This document shows, in pieces, positions 20,226 through 30,767 of a stretch of DNA of 64,000 bases. Source of the DNA: Microbacterium ulmi (GTDB lineage: Bacteria > Actinomycetota > Actinomycetes > Actinomycetales > Microbacteriaceae); contig NZ_JAAOZF010000002.1 in the NCBI RefSeq assembly GCF_011759705.1, forward strand, positions 124,001 through 188,000, given 5' to 3'. The notes below the pieces were generated by a model. That model was not told where the DNA came from and did no database searches. It was given only the letters and a program-made list of their open reading frames with translations. Each line of letters opens with the position of its first letter. Position 1 is the first letter of the stretch. Position numbers and translations under genes: made by a program.

Positions 20226-20852
20226 ATGGCGAAGTACAGCTTGCCCGACCTCCCCTACGACTACGCAGCGCTCGCGCCGCACATCAGCGCGACGATCATG
20301 GAGCTGCATCACGACAAGCACCACCAGGCGTACGTGACCGGCGCCAACACGGCGCTCGACCAGCTCGCGGAGGCACGCGAGAAGGGCGATTTCGCGTACA
20401 TCAACAAGCTCGAGAAGGACCTCGCGTTCAACCTCGGCGGCCACACGAACCACTCGATCTTCTGGACCAACCTCTCGCCGGACGGCGGCGACAAGCCGAC
20501 GGGCGATCTCGCGTCGGCCGTCGACGACCACTTCGGCTCGTTCGACAAGTTCCAGGCCCAGTTCACCGCCGCGGCGCTCGGCGTGCAGGGATCGGGCTGG
20601 GCGGGGCTGTTCTGGGACTCGATCGGCGAGAACCTCATCATCCAGCAGTTCTTCGACCAGCAGTCGCAGTTCGCCGCGGGAACCGTGCCTCTGCTCCTGC
20701 TCGACGTCTGGGAGCACGCCTACTACCTCGACTACAAGAACGTGCGCGCCGACTATGTGAAGGCCTTCTGGAACATCGCGAACTGGTCGAACGTTCAGGA
20801 TCGCTTCACCGTCGCCCGTGAGAAGTCCCAGGGCCTGCTGGTACTGTCGTGA
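20226..20852 (+). CDS. sodA: Superoxide dismutase, Mn/Fe family
   Basis: 208 residues, usual length. Metal ligands sit in [22 protein letters not shown] and [20 protein letters not shown] and the QGSGW context fit the Mn/Fe superfamily, but the metal cannot be assigned by eye. ATG 20226 is preceded by AAGGAAGAAG. A TAGGAT at 20159-20164 is a plausible -10, giving a leader of about 60 nt. It is flanked by whiA and the glycolytic operon and closed by a good terminator, so it is probably monocistronic. It destroys superoxide in the cytoplasm. Confidence 0.97.
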   Translation: MAKYSLPDLPYDYAALAPHISATIMELHHDKHHQAYVTGANTALDQLAEAREKGDFAYINKLEKDLAFNLGGHTNHSIFWTNLSPDGGDKPTGDLASAVDDHFGSFDKFQAQFTAAALGVQGSGWAGLFWDSIGENLIIQQFFDQQSQFAAGTVPLLLLDVWEHAYYLDYKNVRADYVKAFWNIANWSNVQDRFTVAREKSQGLLVLS

Positions 20853-20862
20853 GCAAGGCGGC

Positions 20863-20890
20863 CGTCCCGGCGGACGAGTCCGCCGGGACG
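20863..20890 (+). terminator. Intrinsic terminator of sodA
   Basis: GTCCCGGCGGA (20864-20874) pairs with TCCGCCGGGAC (20879-20889) over a 4-nt loop, with one more outer C-G pair. The downstream T content is modest (CCGTTGTCC). Confidence 0.75.
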
Positions 20891-20893
20891 CCG

Positions 20894-21967
<1,074 letters not shown>

Positions 21968-21973
21968 CCGACT

Positions 21974-23188
21974 ATGACTCTGCGCACCCTCGATTCGCTG
22001 GGTTCGCTCGCAGGCAAGCGCGTCATCGTCCGTTGTGACTTCAACGTTCCTCTCAAGGACGGCGTCATCACGGACGATGGCCGCGTGCGCGCGGCACTGC
22101 CCACGCTGAACCATCTCATCAACCAGGGCGCGCGTGTCATCGCGTGCTCGCACCTGGGGCGGCCCGACGGCGCACCCGATGCCAAGTACAGCCTCGCGCC
22201 GGTGGCGCAGCGGCTGTCCGAGCTCCTCGGCAAGCCGGTCGCGTTCGCGCTCGACACGGTGGGCGAGTCCGCACAGGATGCCGCAGCCGCTCTCCAGGAC
22301 GGTGAGGTCGCCGTCATCGAGAACCTGCGGTTCAACCCGGGGGAGACCGCGAAGGACGACGCGGAGCGCCGCGCGTTCGCGGAGCAGCTGGCACGCCTCG
22401 GCGACGTGCTCGTCTCGGACGGGTTCGGCGTCGTGCACCGCAAGCAGGCGTCGGTCTACGACCTCGCCGAGATCCTCCCCTCGGCCGCGGGGTATCTCAT
22501 CGAGAAGGAGGTCGACGTCCTCGACCGGCTCACCGAGAACCCCGAGCGTCCGTATGCGGTCGTGCTCGGCGGGTCGAAGGTGAGCGACAAGCTGGGCGTC
22601 ATCGAGCACCTCCTGCCTCGCGTCGACAAGCTCCTCGTGGGCGGCGGCATGATGTTCACGTTCCTTGCGGCCGAGGGCGCGAGGGTCGGCAAGAGCCTTC
22701 TCGAAGAGGACCAGCTCGACACCGTCCGCGGCTACATCGCGACGGCCGAGGAGCGCGGCGTGGAGCTCGTGCTCCCCGTCGACGCGATCGTGGCGGCGTC
22801 GTTCAGCGCGGATGCCGAGCACGTCGTGGCCGACGCATCCGCTCTGGAGGACACTCCGTTCGGCGCTTCGGGCCTCGGCCTCGACATCGGGCCGAAGACG
22901 GCTGCCGAGTTCGCGGCCGTCATCCGTGCGTCCAAGACGGTGTTCTGGAACGGTCCCATGGGCGTGTTCGAGATGGCGCCGTTCGCCGAGGGCACGCGTG
23001 CCGTAGCGAAGGCGCTGACGGATGTCGAGGGCCTGAGCGTCGTGGGCGGCGGCGACTCGGCCGCTGCGGTGCGTCAGCTCGGCTTCGCCGAGAACGACTT
23101 CGGCCACATCTCGACGGGCGGCGGCGCGAGCCTCGAGTTCCTCGAGGGCAAGAAGCTTCCCGGACTGGAGGTCCTCGGATGGTCGTGA
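21974..23188 (+). CDS. pgk: Phosphoglycerate kinase
   Basis: 404 residues. It transfers phosphate from 1,3-bisphosphoglycerate to ADP. RCDFNVPLKDG at the N-terminus, SHLGRPDG, ENLRFNPGE and the hinge and nucleotide site GGSKVSDKLGVI, then WNGPMGVFE and GGGDSAAAV, are all diagnostic. It starts 6 nt after the gap stop and its last codons overlap the tpiA start, so expression is coupled. Confidence 0.98.
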   Translation: MTLRTLDSLGSLAGKRVIVRCDFNVPLKDGVITDDGRVRAALPTLNHLINQGARVIACSHLGRPDGAPDAKYSLAPVAQRLSELLGKPVAFALDTVGESAQDAAAALQDGEVAVIENLRFNPGETAKDDAERRAFAEQLARLGDVLVSDGFGVVHRKQASVYDLAEILPSAAGYLIEKEVDVLDRLTENPERPYAVVLGGSKVSDKLGVIEHLLPRVDKLLVGGGMMFTFLAAEGARVGKSLLEEDQLDTVRGYIATAEERGVELVLPVDAIVAASFSADAEHVVADASALEDTPFGASGLGLDIGPKTAAEFAAVIRASKTVFWNGPMGVFEMAPFAEGTRAVAKALTDVEGLSVVGGGDSAAAVRQLGFAENDFGHISTGGGASLEFLEGKKLPGLEVLGWS

Positions 23189-23967
23189 ACAGAACGCCGC
23201 TCATCGCCGGCAACTGGAAGATGAACCTCGACCACCTGCAGGCGGTCGCGTTCGTCCAGAAGCTGCACTGGTCGCTCAAGGACGCCAAGCACGACGACGG
23301 CTCGGTCGAGGTCGCGGTCTTCCCGCCCTTCACCGACCTGCGGACCGTGCAGACGCTCATCGACGCCGACAAGATCCCGTTCGCGCTCGGCGCGCAGGAC
23401 CTGTCGGCGCACGACTCCGGCGCCTACACGGGAGAGATCTCGGGCTCCTTCCTCTCGAAGCTCGACTGCACCTTCGTCATCATCGGGCACTCCGAGCGCC
23501 GTCAGTATCACGCCGAGACCGACGAGATCGTCGCGGCGAAGGTGCAGGCGGCCATCCGCCACGGCATCTCTCCCGTCATCTGCGTGGGCGAGACCTCGGA
23601 CGACCTCGAGAAGTTCGGGGCGTCCGCCGTGCCGGTGGGCCAGCTGCAGATCGCGCTCGAGGGCGTTCCGGCGGATGCCGAGATCGTCGTCGCGTACGAG
23701 CCCGTGTGGGCGATCGGCTCAGGACAGGCGGCGACGCCCGAGCAGGCGCAGGACGTCTGCGCCAAGCTGCGGGAGGTCATCGCCGACAAGCTCGGCCCGG
23801 AGGCGGCCGAGCGCACGCGCGTGCTGTACGGCGGCTCCGTCAAGTCCTCGAACATCGCGAGCTTCATGCGCGAGCCCGACGTCGACGGCGCCCTCGTCGG
23901 GGGTGCGAGCCTCGTGGTGGACGAGTTCGCGGCGATCATCCGCTACCAGAAGCACGTCGGCGTCTAG
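23179..23967 (+). CDS. tpiA: Triosephosphate isomerase
   Basis: 262 residues. Substrate-binding Asn/Lys in LIAGNWKMN, catalytic His in IIGHSERR, catalytic Glu in AYEPVWAIGSG, and the phosphate loop YGGSVKSSN. The ATG at 23179 overlaps the pgk 3' end by 10 nt; GGAGG 7 nt upstream supports it over the GTG at 23185. A strong hairpin 7 nt downstream ends the operon. Confidence 0.97.
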   Translation: MVVNRTPLIAGNWKMNLDHLQAVAFVQKLHWSLKDAKHDDGSVEVAVFPPFTDLRTVQTLIDADKIPFALGAQDLSAHDSGAYTGEISGSFLSKLDCTFVIIGHSERRQYHAETDEIVAAKVQAAIRHGISPVICVGETSDDLEKFGASAVPVGQLQIALEGVPADAEIVVAYEPVWAIGSGQAATPEQAQDVCAKLREVIADKLGPEAAERTRVLYGGSVKSSNIASFMREPDVDGALVGGASLVVDEFAAIIRYQKHVGV

Positions 23968-23973
23968 CCGACC

Positions 23974-24013
23974 GCGCCGCCGCGGTGGGGCCGGTCCCTC
24001 ACCGCGGCGGCGC
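23974..24013 (+). terminator. Intrinsic terminator of the gap-pgk-tpiA operon
   Basis: A 14-bp perfect stem, GCGCCGCCGCGGTG (23974-23987) with CACCGCGGCGGCGC (24000-24013), extendable inward by GGG/CCT pairing. A T-poor tail follows and then the secG -10 at once. Confidence 0.75.
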
Positions 24014-24019
24014 TCCACG

Positions 24020-24025
24020 TATACT
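24020..24025 (+). promoter_or_regulatory. secG -10 element
   Basis: TATACT, one of the best -10 hexamers in the window, 47 nt before the secG GTG and right behind the tpiA terminator. Confidence 0.5.
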
Positions 24026-24072
24026 TGACCCTTGTGCGATCCGTCGGGTCGCCGCGAAAGGCTTCAACGACT

Positions 24073-24321
24073 GTGCAGATCCTCGAGTTCGTCCTGCAGG
24101 TGATCCTCGGCATCACGAGCCTCCTGCTGACCCTCCTCATCCTGCTCCACAAGGGGCGTGGCGGCGGCCTGTCCGACATGTTCGGCGGAGGCATGACCTC
24201 GGCCCTCGGCTCGTCCGGCCTGGCGGAGCGCAACCTCAACCGGTTCACGGTGGTCCTCGCGCTCGTCTGGTTCGTCGCGATCGTCTCGCTCGGCCTCATC
24301 ACGAAGTTCCAGGGACTCTGA
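24073..24321 (+). CDS. secG: Preprotein translocase subunit SecG
   Basis: 82 residues from GTG 24073, with AAAGG 12 nt upstream. Two membrane segments (residues ~3-22 and ~53-72) flank a cytoplasmic loop with the SecG signature HKGRGGGLSDMFGGG. It assists SecYE/SecA in export. Its position after tpiA is conserved in actinobacteria. The TGA overlaps the next ATG by one base. Confidence 0.95.
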   Translation: MQILEFVLQVILGITSLLLTLLILLHKGRGGGLSDMFGGGMTSALGSSGLAERNLNRFTVVLALVWFVAIVSLGLITKFQGL

Positions 24322-24677
24322 TGGCCACCGGCGGCAACGCGATCCGCGGCACCCGCGTGGGTGCCGGCCCCATGGGCGAGCAGGACCACGGCTTCCACGC
24401 CGAGCGCGTCGCGATCTCCTACTGGGACGCGCTGGGCAACGAGACGGTGCGGTACTTCGCCGCCGGGATCCCCGAAGAGGAGATCCCCGACACGATCGAC
24501 TCGCCCCACTCGGGCCTGCCGGCCGGCCGCGACAAGGAGAACCCTCCGGCCGTCGCCAAGACCGAGCCGTACAAGACGCACCTCGCCTACGTGAAGGAGC
24601 GTCGCACGGAGGAGGAGGCGGACGCACTCCTCGACGACGCGCTCCAGCAGCTGCGGGATCGCCGCGGCGGAGAATGA
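24321..24677 (+). CDS. rbpA: RNA polymerase-binding protein RbpA
   Basis: 118 residues. Recognised from IRGTRVGAG, HAERVAISYWDALGNETVRYF, the basic linker and the C-terminal sigma-interaction domain THLAYVKERRTEEEADALLDDAL with RDRRGG. RbpA stabilises the open complex of holoenzyme containing group 1 or 2 sigma factors. Compared with the mycobacterial protein, the core domain is divergent, with an acidic PEEEIPDTIDSPHSG segment. The ATG overlaps the secG TGA (TGATG); a hairpin follows the stop. Confidence 0.88.
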   Translation: MATGGNAIRGTRVGAGPMGEQDHGFHAERVAISYWDALGNETVRYFAAGIPEEEIPDTIDSPHSGLPAGRDKENPPAVAKTEPYKTHLAYVKERRTEEEADALLDDALQQLRDRRGGE

Positions 24678-24680
24678 GCG

Positions 24681-24704
24681 AACGGGATGCCGCGGCATCC
24701 CGTT
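24681..24704. terminator. Bidirectional terminator between rbpA and pgl
   Basis: AACGGGATGCC (24681-24691) pairs with GGCATCCCGTT (24694-24704); TCTCGTCTCC follows on the plus strand. It stands between two converging stop codons. Confidence 0.75.
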
Positions 24705-24729
24705 TCTCGTCTCCTGAGGGTCGTGTGAG

Positions 24730-25509
24730 TCAGTACTCGCCGTCGATGAGGTGTGGCGGCACCTGGTGCGCGGCAGCCTGGTCGACGAAGAACGCGGTGC
24801 GCCTGCGCCCCTTCGCGCCCGCGGCGGGAACGCTCTGATAGCTGGCGCCGGCGAGAGCCAGGCCGAGCGCGGCGGCCTTGTCGGGCCCGGCGAGGACCAT
24901 CCACACGCGCTTGGACGCGTTGATGACGGGTCTCGTCAGGGTGATCCGCTCGGGCGGCGGTTTAGGGGAGTTGCGCACGGGGAGGACCGCACGATCGACG
25001 ACCTGGATCTCCGGACGATCGGGGAACAGGGACGCGATGTGCGCGTCTGGTCCGACGCCGAGGAAGCAGATGTCGAACGACGGCCAGGGCTCCTCGTCGG
25101 AGCCGAAGCGGGCGAGCTCCGCCGCGTATGCGTCTGCCGCGGCATCCAGCGTCACACCGTCGTCGCTCGCCGCGATCGTGTGGATGTTCTCGGCGGGGAC
25201 GTCGATCGCCGAGAACAGCGCCGTCTGCGCGAGGGCGTCGTTGCGATCCGTGTGGCCGCGCGGGACGAATCGCTCGTCGCTCCACCAGAAGTGCACGCGC
25301 GACCAGTCGACGCGGGCGCGCTTGGGGTGACGGCCGGCCGCCTCGAGGACGGCGGCGCCCATCGTCCCTCCCGTGAGCGAGATGTGGACCGTCTGGCCCT
25401 CTGACGTGCTCTTCGCCGCGCGCGCGAGGAACCGCACCGCGACTCCCTCTGCGAGCGACGCTGCGTCCGATGCGATGATGACGCGCTTCTCGGTGAAGAA
25501 CTCAGCCAT
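24730..25509 (-). CDS. pgl: 6-phosphogluconolactonase
   Basis: 259 residues. It hydrolyses 6-phosphogluconolactone in the oxidative pentose phosphate pathway. LTGGTMGAAVLE and HFWWSDERFVP are the NagB/Pgl signature, and DICFLGVGPDAHIASLFP holds the catalytic histidine region. Last gene of the tkt operon; its ATG lies inside the 3' end of opcA (8-nt overlap). Confidence 0.95.
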   Translation of the reverse strand: MAEFFTEKRVIIASDAASLAEGVAVRFLARAAKSTSEGQTVHISLTGGTMGAAVLEAAGRHPKRARVDWSRVHFWWSDERFVPRGHTDRNDALAQTALFSAIDVPAENIHTIAASDDGVTLDAAADAYAAELARFGSDEEPWPSFDICFLGVGPDAHIASLFPDRPEIQVVDRAVLPVRNSPKPPPERITLTRPVINASKRVWMVLAGPDKAAALGLALAGASYQSVPAAGAKGRRRTAFFVDQAAAHQVPPHLIDGEY

Positions 25510-26455
25510 TCGTCTCCTGCGTCGTCGCAGCAGCTCCCAAGAGCTCCCAGCCTTCCGTGATCACTCGACCATACAGGAGGTCGGGATCCAAACGACGGAG
25601 CTCCTCGGCAAGACACTCTCGAAGCGAGCGACGGGGAAGGACGAGGTCGTGGCGGGGCTGGCCGGGCTGCGTGAGACACGCGATGGCGGGGCTGGACCGG
25701 TCGAGCAGGATGTCGCCGCTCTCGCGGACGAGACGCACAGACTTGATGCCGTCCGACCACTCGTCGGGTGACATGTAGTGCCAGTCGACCGGAACGTCGA
25801 GCATGAGCCTGAGCCATGCCGCCAGCAGCGCCGTCGACGGCGAGCTGCTCGCCCCGCGCACCTCCACCGCCGTGACCGGCTCGAACGGCGGCTGGTCGAG
25901 CACGGCCGCGAGCTGCTCGCGCCAGTGCGTCAGCCGCGTCCAGGCCAGATCCGTGTCGCCCGGGGCGTGGTTCTCGCCGAGGACCGCGAGACGGTGCTTG
26001 TCATAGGGCCGGGTCGAGGCATCCGTGATGCGGCGCGTCGCGATGCGTCCGAGCGGCGAGTCCGACGGGACGGCGGGCGGATTGTCGGGCCACCACGCGA
26101 CGACGGGCGCGTCGGGCAGCAGGAGTCCCGTCACGAGGCTCTCGGTGTTGCTCGCGGCTGCGCCGGCGGCGCGCAGGACGACGACCTCGCTCGCACCGGC
26201 GTCGCCGCCCACCCGGATCTCGGCGTCGAGGCGGGGCTCGGCATCCTCGTCGCCCAGCATGAGCACGACGACGCGCATGGGATGCTCGCGCGAGGCGTCG
26301 TTCGCCGCCTCGATGACCTCTTCCTCGGCGCCGTGCCGCACCGCGATGATGAGGGTGAGCACGCGGCCGAGGGCGACGGCACCGCCCTCTTCACGCACGC
26401 TCACGAGGGCGCGGGAGATCTTGCTGACGGTCGTGTCGGGCAGATCGATGATCAC
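25502..26455 (-). CDS. opcA: Glucose-6-phosphate dehydrogenase assembly protein OpcA
   Basis: 317 residues. OpcA is needed for G6PDH activity in actinobacteria and cyanobacteria. Recognised from N-terminal [14 protein letters not shown], central [11 protein letters not shown] and C-terminal [22 protein letters not shown] start overlaps the zwf stop (GTGA), and its own 3' end overlaps pgl. The chain of overlaps argues for one polycistron. Confidence 0.95.
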   Translation of the reverse strand: MIIDLPDTTVSKISRALVSVREEGGAVALGRVLTLIIAVRHGAEEEVIEAANDASREHPMRVVVLMLGDEDAEPRLDAEIRVGGDAGASEVVVLRAAGAAASNTESLVTGLLLPDAPVVAWWPDNPPAVPSDSPLGRIATRRITDASTRPYDKHRLAVLGENHAPGDTDLAWTRLTHWREQLAAVLDQPPFEPVTAVEVRGASSSPSTALLAAWLRLMLDVPVDWHYMSPDEWSDGIKSVRLVRESGDILLDRSSPAIACLTQPGQPRHDLVLPRRSLRECLAEELRRLDPDLLYGRVITEGWELLGAAATTQETNG

Positions 26456-28002
26456 GGACGCCTCCAGGTGCGGCCATCGCGGGCCAGAAGCTCATCGGCG
26501 GACGGAGGACCCCACGAGCCGGGGGAGTACTGCTCGAGCGGGCCGCCCTGCTCGCGCCAGAACTGCTCGACCGGGTCGAGGATCTTCCAGGACAGCTCGA
26601 CCTCCTCATGGCGGGGGAACAGCGGCGGGTCGCCGAGGAGGACGTCGAGGATGAGACGCTCGTACGCCTCCGGGCTCGCCTCGGTGAACGCGTGGCCGTA
26701 GCCGAAGTCCATCGTGACGTCGCGCACCTCCGTGCCCGCGCCGGGGACCTTCGAGCCGAACCGGATCGTGACGCCTTCGTCGGGCTGGACGCGGATGACC
26801 AGCGCGTTCTGCCCCTGCTCGCTCGCCTGGCTGCGTGAGAAGAGCAGCTGCGGAGCGCGCTTGAACACGACGGCGATCTCGGTCACACGGCGGCCCAGCC
26901 GTTTGCCCGTGCGCAGGTAGAAGGGCACGTCGGCCCAGCGGCGGGTGTTGACCTCGAGCTTGACGGCCGCGTACGTCTCGGTCGCCGAGTCAGCTGCCAT
27001 GCCGTCCTCTTCGAGGAAGCCGAGGACCTTCTCGCCGCCCTGCCAGCCGCCGGCGTACTGGCCACGGGCGGTCGCATGGGACAGGTCCTTCGGCAGCGTG
27101 ACCGCGGCGAGCACCTTCTCCTTCTCGGCGCGGAGATCCTTCGCGTCGAACGAGATGGGCTCCTCCATGGCCGTCAGGGCCATGAGCTGCAGGAGGTGGT
27201 TCTGGATGACGTCGCGCGCCGCGCCGATGCCGTCGTAGTACCCCGCTCGGCCGCCGACGCCGATGTCCTCGGCCATCGTGATCTGCACGTGGTCGACGTA
27301 GTTGCGGTTCCACAGCGGCTCGTACAGCTCGTTCGCGAAGCGCAGGGCCAGGATGTTCTGGACGGTCTCCTTGCCGAGGTAGTGGTCGATGCGGAAGATC
27401 GAGTCCGCCGGGAAGGCGGTGCGCAGCGCATCGTTGAGCGAGCGCGCCGAGGCCAGGTCGTGGCCGAACGGCTTCTCGATCACGACACGGCGCCAGCGGT
27501 CCTCGCCGTCGGCCGTGTCGTCGACGAGTCCGGACGCCTTGAGCTGCTCCGCGACGAGGGGGAAGTCCTTCGGCGGGATCGACAGGTAGTAGGCGTGGTT
27601 GCCCATCGTGCCGCGCTCCACGTCGAGCTTCTCGACTGTCTCGCGCAGGCGCCGGAACGCGCCAGGGTCGTTGAACTCGCCCGACACGAAGCGGATGCCC
27701 TGCAGCAGCTGCTGCCAGGTCTCGTCGCGGAACTCCGTGCGCGCGTACTGCCGCACGGCGTCGTGGACGACGTTGGCGAAGTCCTGGTCGGCCCAGTCCC
27801 GGCGGGCGAAGCCGACGAGCGCGAAGCCCGGGGGGAGCAGCCCGCGGTTGGCGAGGTCGTACACGGCGGGCATGAGCTTCTTGCGGGACAGGTCGCCTGT
27901 CACGCCGAAGATCACGAGGGCGCTCGGGCCGGCGATGCGGCTCAGGCGGCGGTCATCCGGATCGCGCAGGGGGTTGTGCCCGCGCGAGATCTCCACGGTC
28001 AT
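26452..28002 (-). CDS. zwf: Glucose-6-phosphate 1-dehydrogenase
   Basis: 516 residues. The nucleotide site [19 protein letters not shown], the active-site [21 protein letters not shown] and KPFGHDL are diagnostic. It oxidises glucose 6-phosphate to the lactone, reducing NAD(P). Between pgi (13 nt upstream) and opcA. Confidence 0.97.
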   Translation of the reverse strand: MTVEISRGHNPLRDPDDRRLSRIAGPSALVIFGVTGDLSRKKLMPAVYDLANRGLLPPGFALVGFARRDWADQDFANVVHDAVRQYARTEFRDETWQQLLQGIRFVSGEFNDPGAFRRLRETVEKLDVERGTMGNHAYYLSIPPKDFPLVAEQLKASGLVDDTADGEDRWRRVVIEKPFGHDLASARSLNDALRTAFPADSIFRIDHYLGKETVQNILALRFANELYEPLWNRNYVDHVQITMAEDIGVGGRAGYYDGIGAARDVIQNHLLQLMALTAMEEPISFDAKDLRAEKEKVLAAVTLPKDLSHATARGQYAGGWQGGEKVLGFLEEDGMAADSATETYAAVKLEVNTRRWADVPFYLRTGKRLGRRVTEIAVVFKRAPQLLFSRSQASEQGQNALVIRVQPDEGVTIRFGSKVPGAGTEVRDVTMDFGYGHAFTEASPEAYERLILDVLLGDPPLFPRHEEVELSWKILDPVEQFWREQGGPLEQYSPGSWGPPSADELLARDGRTWRRP

Positions 28003-28015
28003 GGAAGACGTGCTC

Positions 28016-29635
28016 CTACTGGGCGGCTTCGAAGAGCGTGAGCACTTCGGGCTGGGGGTCGGTGAGGGTCAGGGTGACGACGGGGCGGCCGTGCTCGGCG
28101 AGCACGCTCGCGTCGCCTGCGGCCTGCGCCTCGATGAGCTGGCCGAACGTGAACGGTCGTCCGGGGATCTCCAGGTCGACGTCGGTGCGCTCCAGGATCT
28201 GGAGGAACACTCCCGTGCGGGGGCCGCCCTTGTGGTATTGGCCCGTCGAGTGCAGGAACCGCGGTCCCCAGCCGAAGGTGGTCGGCCGGCCCGAGTCCGC
28301 GGCGACGAGCTCGCGAAGGCCCGCGAGCGGGGAGAGGCGGACGCGGTCGACATAGGCGTGGATCGCGACATAGCCGCCCTCGGGCACCCGAGACCACAGC
28401 GCGTCGAGCACCCCCGCGACGGTTCCCGCAGCGGCGAGAGCGGGGTCGGACACGCGCACCTCGACGCCCTCGGCCGTGAAGTCGGGCGCGACGGGCAGCG
28501 GACGGGCGTCGAGCAGACCGCGCGTCGCGACCTTCGCCGACTCGACGTCGGGCTGATCGAACGGGTTGATGCCGAGCATCCGGCCGGCGATCGCCGTCGC
28601 GTACTCCCACACGACGAACTGCGCGCCCAGCGAGCCGCTCATGAGGATCTCGCCGACGTGCCGCTCGAAGAGGTGGAACTCGCCGGCGTCGTCGACGAAG
28701 CGGACGAGCTGCAGGTCGTCGGGCGGGTTCTCGACCTCGGGGGAGACCGGGAGCAGGACGACGGGCAGGATGCCGGTGCCCTCCTTGCCCGTCGACTCGG
28801 CGACGAGCTGCTCGATCCAGTCGGGAAGCCCGACGATGTGCGTGCCGTCCGTGATCAGGCCGAGCTTGTCCTTGCGGGGGCTGCCTCCCGCGATCGCGGC
28901 GGCGAGGATCAGCGCAGGGTTCTCCCGACCGTCGATCGCGAGCTCGAGGAGGGACGCCTCGGCTTCGTCGAGCAGCTCCGAGATGTCGGCGCCGGCAAGG
29001 CCTGCCGGGACCAGGCCGAACGCCGTGAGGGCCGAGTAGCGGCCGCCGACGGTCGGGTCGGCGTTGAAGACGCGGTAGCCGTCTGCGCGGGCGGCGACAT
29101 CGAGCGGCGAGCCCGGATCGGTCACGACGACGATGCGCTCGGCGGGGTCGATCCCCAGATCGCGGAACGCCGCCTCGAACGCGCGCTTGGCCGAGTCGGT
29201 CTCGACGGTCGAACCGGACTTCGACGAGACGACCAGGACGGTCTGCGAGAGATCGCCAGACTCGGCGTCGCCGTCGAGCGCCGCCAGCACCTGGCCTGGG
29301 GCCGTCGCGTCGAGGATCGTGAGCGGGACGCCCGCCGTCTGCGCGATCACCTCGGGCGCGAGCGACGAGCCGCCCATGCCCGCGAGGACGACGCGCGTGA
29401 TGCCCTGGGCGACCAGGTCGGCGCGAAGGGCTGCGATCTCGGCGACGAGCGGGCGCGAGACCGTGACGGCCTGCACCCAGCCGAGGCGCGCGGATGCCTC
29501 CTCCTCCGCGGCCAGGCCCCACAGCGTGGGGTCGCCCGCCGTGACGCCGGAGGCCACCAGGTCGTCGACGAGACCTTTGACGGTCTCGTCGACGACCGTG
29601 GCGACGTGTCCCGACAGGTGGAGGGTGACGCTCAC
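28016..29635 (-). CDS. pgi: Glucose-6-phosphate isomerase
   Basis: 539 residues from GTG 29633-29635, which overlaps the tal stop (GTGA). [14 protein letters not shown] and [12 protein letters not shown] form the sugar-phosphate SIS site; later [19 protein letters not shown] is typical of the bacterial PGI branch found next to transaldolase. Placing pgi inside the pentose phosphate operon links fructose 6-phosphate made by Tal/Tkt back to Zwf, allowing a cycle. A much longer in-frame reading through tal is a shadow. Confidence 0.95.
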   Translation of the reverse strand: MSVTLHLSGHVATVVDETVKGLVDDLVASGVTAGDPTLWGLAAEEEASARLGWVQAVTVSRPLVAEIAALRADLVAQGITRVVLAGMGGSSLAPEVIAQTAGVPLTILDATAPGQVLAALDGDAESGDLSQTVLVVSSKSGSTVETDSAKRAFEAAFRDLGIDPAERIVVVTDPGSPLDVAARADGYRVFNADPTVGGRYSALTAFGLVPAGLAGADISELLDEAEASLLELAIDGRENPALILAAAIAGGSPRKDKLGLITDGTHIVGLPDWIEQLVAESTGKEGTGILPVVLLPVSPEVENPPDDLQLVRFVDDAGEFHLFERHVGEILMSGSLGAQFVVWEYATAIAGRMLGINPFDQPDVESAKVATRGLLDARPLPVAPDFTAEGVEVRVSDPALAAAGTVAGVLDALWSRVPEGGYVAIHAYVDRVRLSPLAGLRELVAADSGRPTTFGWGPRFLHSTGQYHKGGPRTGVFLQILERTDVDLEIPGRPFTFGQLIEAQAAGDASVLAEHGRPVVTLTLTDPQPEVLTLFEAAQ

Positions 29636-30750
29636 CGGGCTGCGATCTCCGGTGCGCCGGCGAGGGCGCCGGCGACCGTCTGCTGCAGCTCGTGCCACGA
29701 GGCGATGAACTTGTCGACGCCCTCGTCCTCGAGCACCTGGGTGACGTCGGCGAAGTCGACGCCGACCGCGGCGAGCCGGTCGAACACGCCGTGCGCGTCG
29801 GCGTAGTTGCCCGTGACGGTGTCGCCTGTCACGACGCCGTGGTCGAACGTCGCCTCGAGCGTCTTCTCGGGCATCGTGTTGACGGTTCCGCGAGCGACGA
29901 GCTCGGTGACGTAGAGCGTGTCGGGGAGCGACGGGTCCTTCACGCCGGTCGAGGCCCACAGCGGGCGCTGGACGTTGGCACCGGCATCCGTCAGCGCCTT
30001 CGCGTCCTCGGCGGCGAACTTCTGCTCGTACAGCTCGAAGGCGAGGCGCGCGTTCGCGACGCCCGCCTTCGAGACGAGCGCGAGCGCCTCCTCGGTGCCG
30101 ATCGCCTTGAGCCGCTTGTCGACCTCGGTGTCGACGCGCGACACGAAGAAGGAGGCGACGGAGTGGATCTTCGAGAGGTCGTGGCCGTTCGCCTTCGCCT
30201 TCTCCAGGCCAGCGAGATACGCGTCGATGACGTCGGCGTAGCGCTCGAGGCTGAAGATGAGCGTCACGTTGACCGAGATGCCCTCCGCGATGACCGCAGT
30301 GATGGCAGGCAGGCCCGCCTTGGTCGCGGGGATCTTGATGAGCGTGTTGGGCCGGTCGACCTTGGCCCACAGCTGCTTGGCCTGCGTGATGGTCGCGTCG
30401 GTGTCGTGGGCGAGATCGGGGGACACCTCGATCGAGACTCTTCCGTCGAGTCCGTCCGTCGCGTCGAACACGGGACGGAAGATGTCCGCCGCATCCCGCA
30501 CGTCCTCGGTCGTGATCTCGAAGATCGCCTCGTCGGCCGACGCGCCGGCCGCTGCGAGCGCCACGACCTGATCGTCGTAGCCGTGGCCCGCGAGAGCGCC
30601 GGCGAAGATCGTCGGGTTCGTCGTGACGCCCGTGACGTTGCGCGTCGCGATGAGGCCGGCCAGGTTGCCCGACGTGATCCGCGAGCGGGAGAGGTCGTCC
30701 AGCCAGATGCTGACGCCCTGAGCCGTCAGCTGCTCGGTGGGGGTGCTCAT
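29632..30750 (-). CDS. tal: Transaldolase
   Basis: 372 residues. Schiff-base lysine in [19 protein letters not shown] and [11 protein letters not shown] are the TalB-type motifs of the ~370-residue actinobacterial class. AAGGAG 6 nt before ATG 30748-30750 sets the start, and tkt ends 17 nt upstream. It transfers dihydroxyacetone units in the non-oxidative pentose phosphate branch. Confidence 0.96.
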   Translation of the reverse strand: MSTPTEQLTAQGVSIWLDDLSRSRITSGNLAGLIATRNVTGVTTNPTIFAGALAGHGYDDQVVALAAAGASADEAIFEITTEDVRDAADIFRPVFDATDGLDGRVSIEVSPDLAHDTDATITQAKQLWAKVDRPNTLIKIPATKAGLPAITAVIAEGISVNVTLIFSLERYADVIDAYLAGLEKAKANGHDLSKIHSVASFFVSRVDTEVDKRLKAIGTEEALALVSKAGVANARLAFELYEQKFAAEDAKALTDAGANVQRPLWASTGVKDPSLPDTLYVTELVARGTVNTMPEKTLEATFDHGVVTGDTVTGNYADAHGVFDRLAAVGVDFADVTQVLEDEGVDKFIASWHELQQTVAGALAGAPEIAAR

Positions 30751-30767
30751 TGCGTGCTCCTTCGGTT

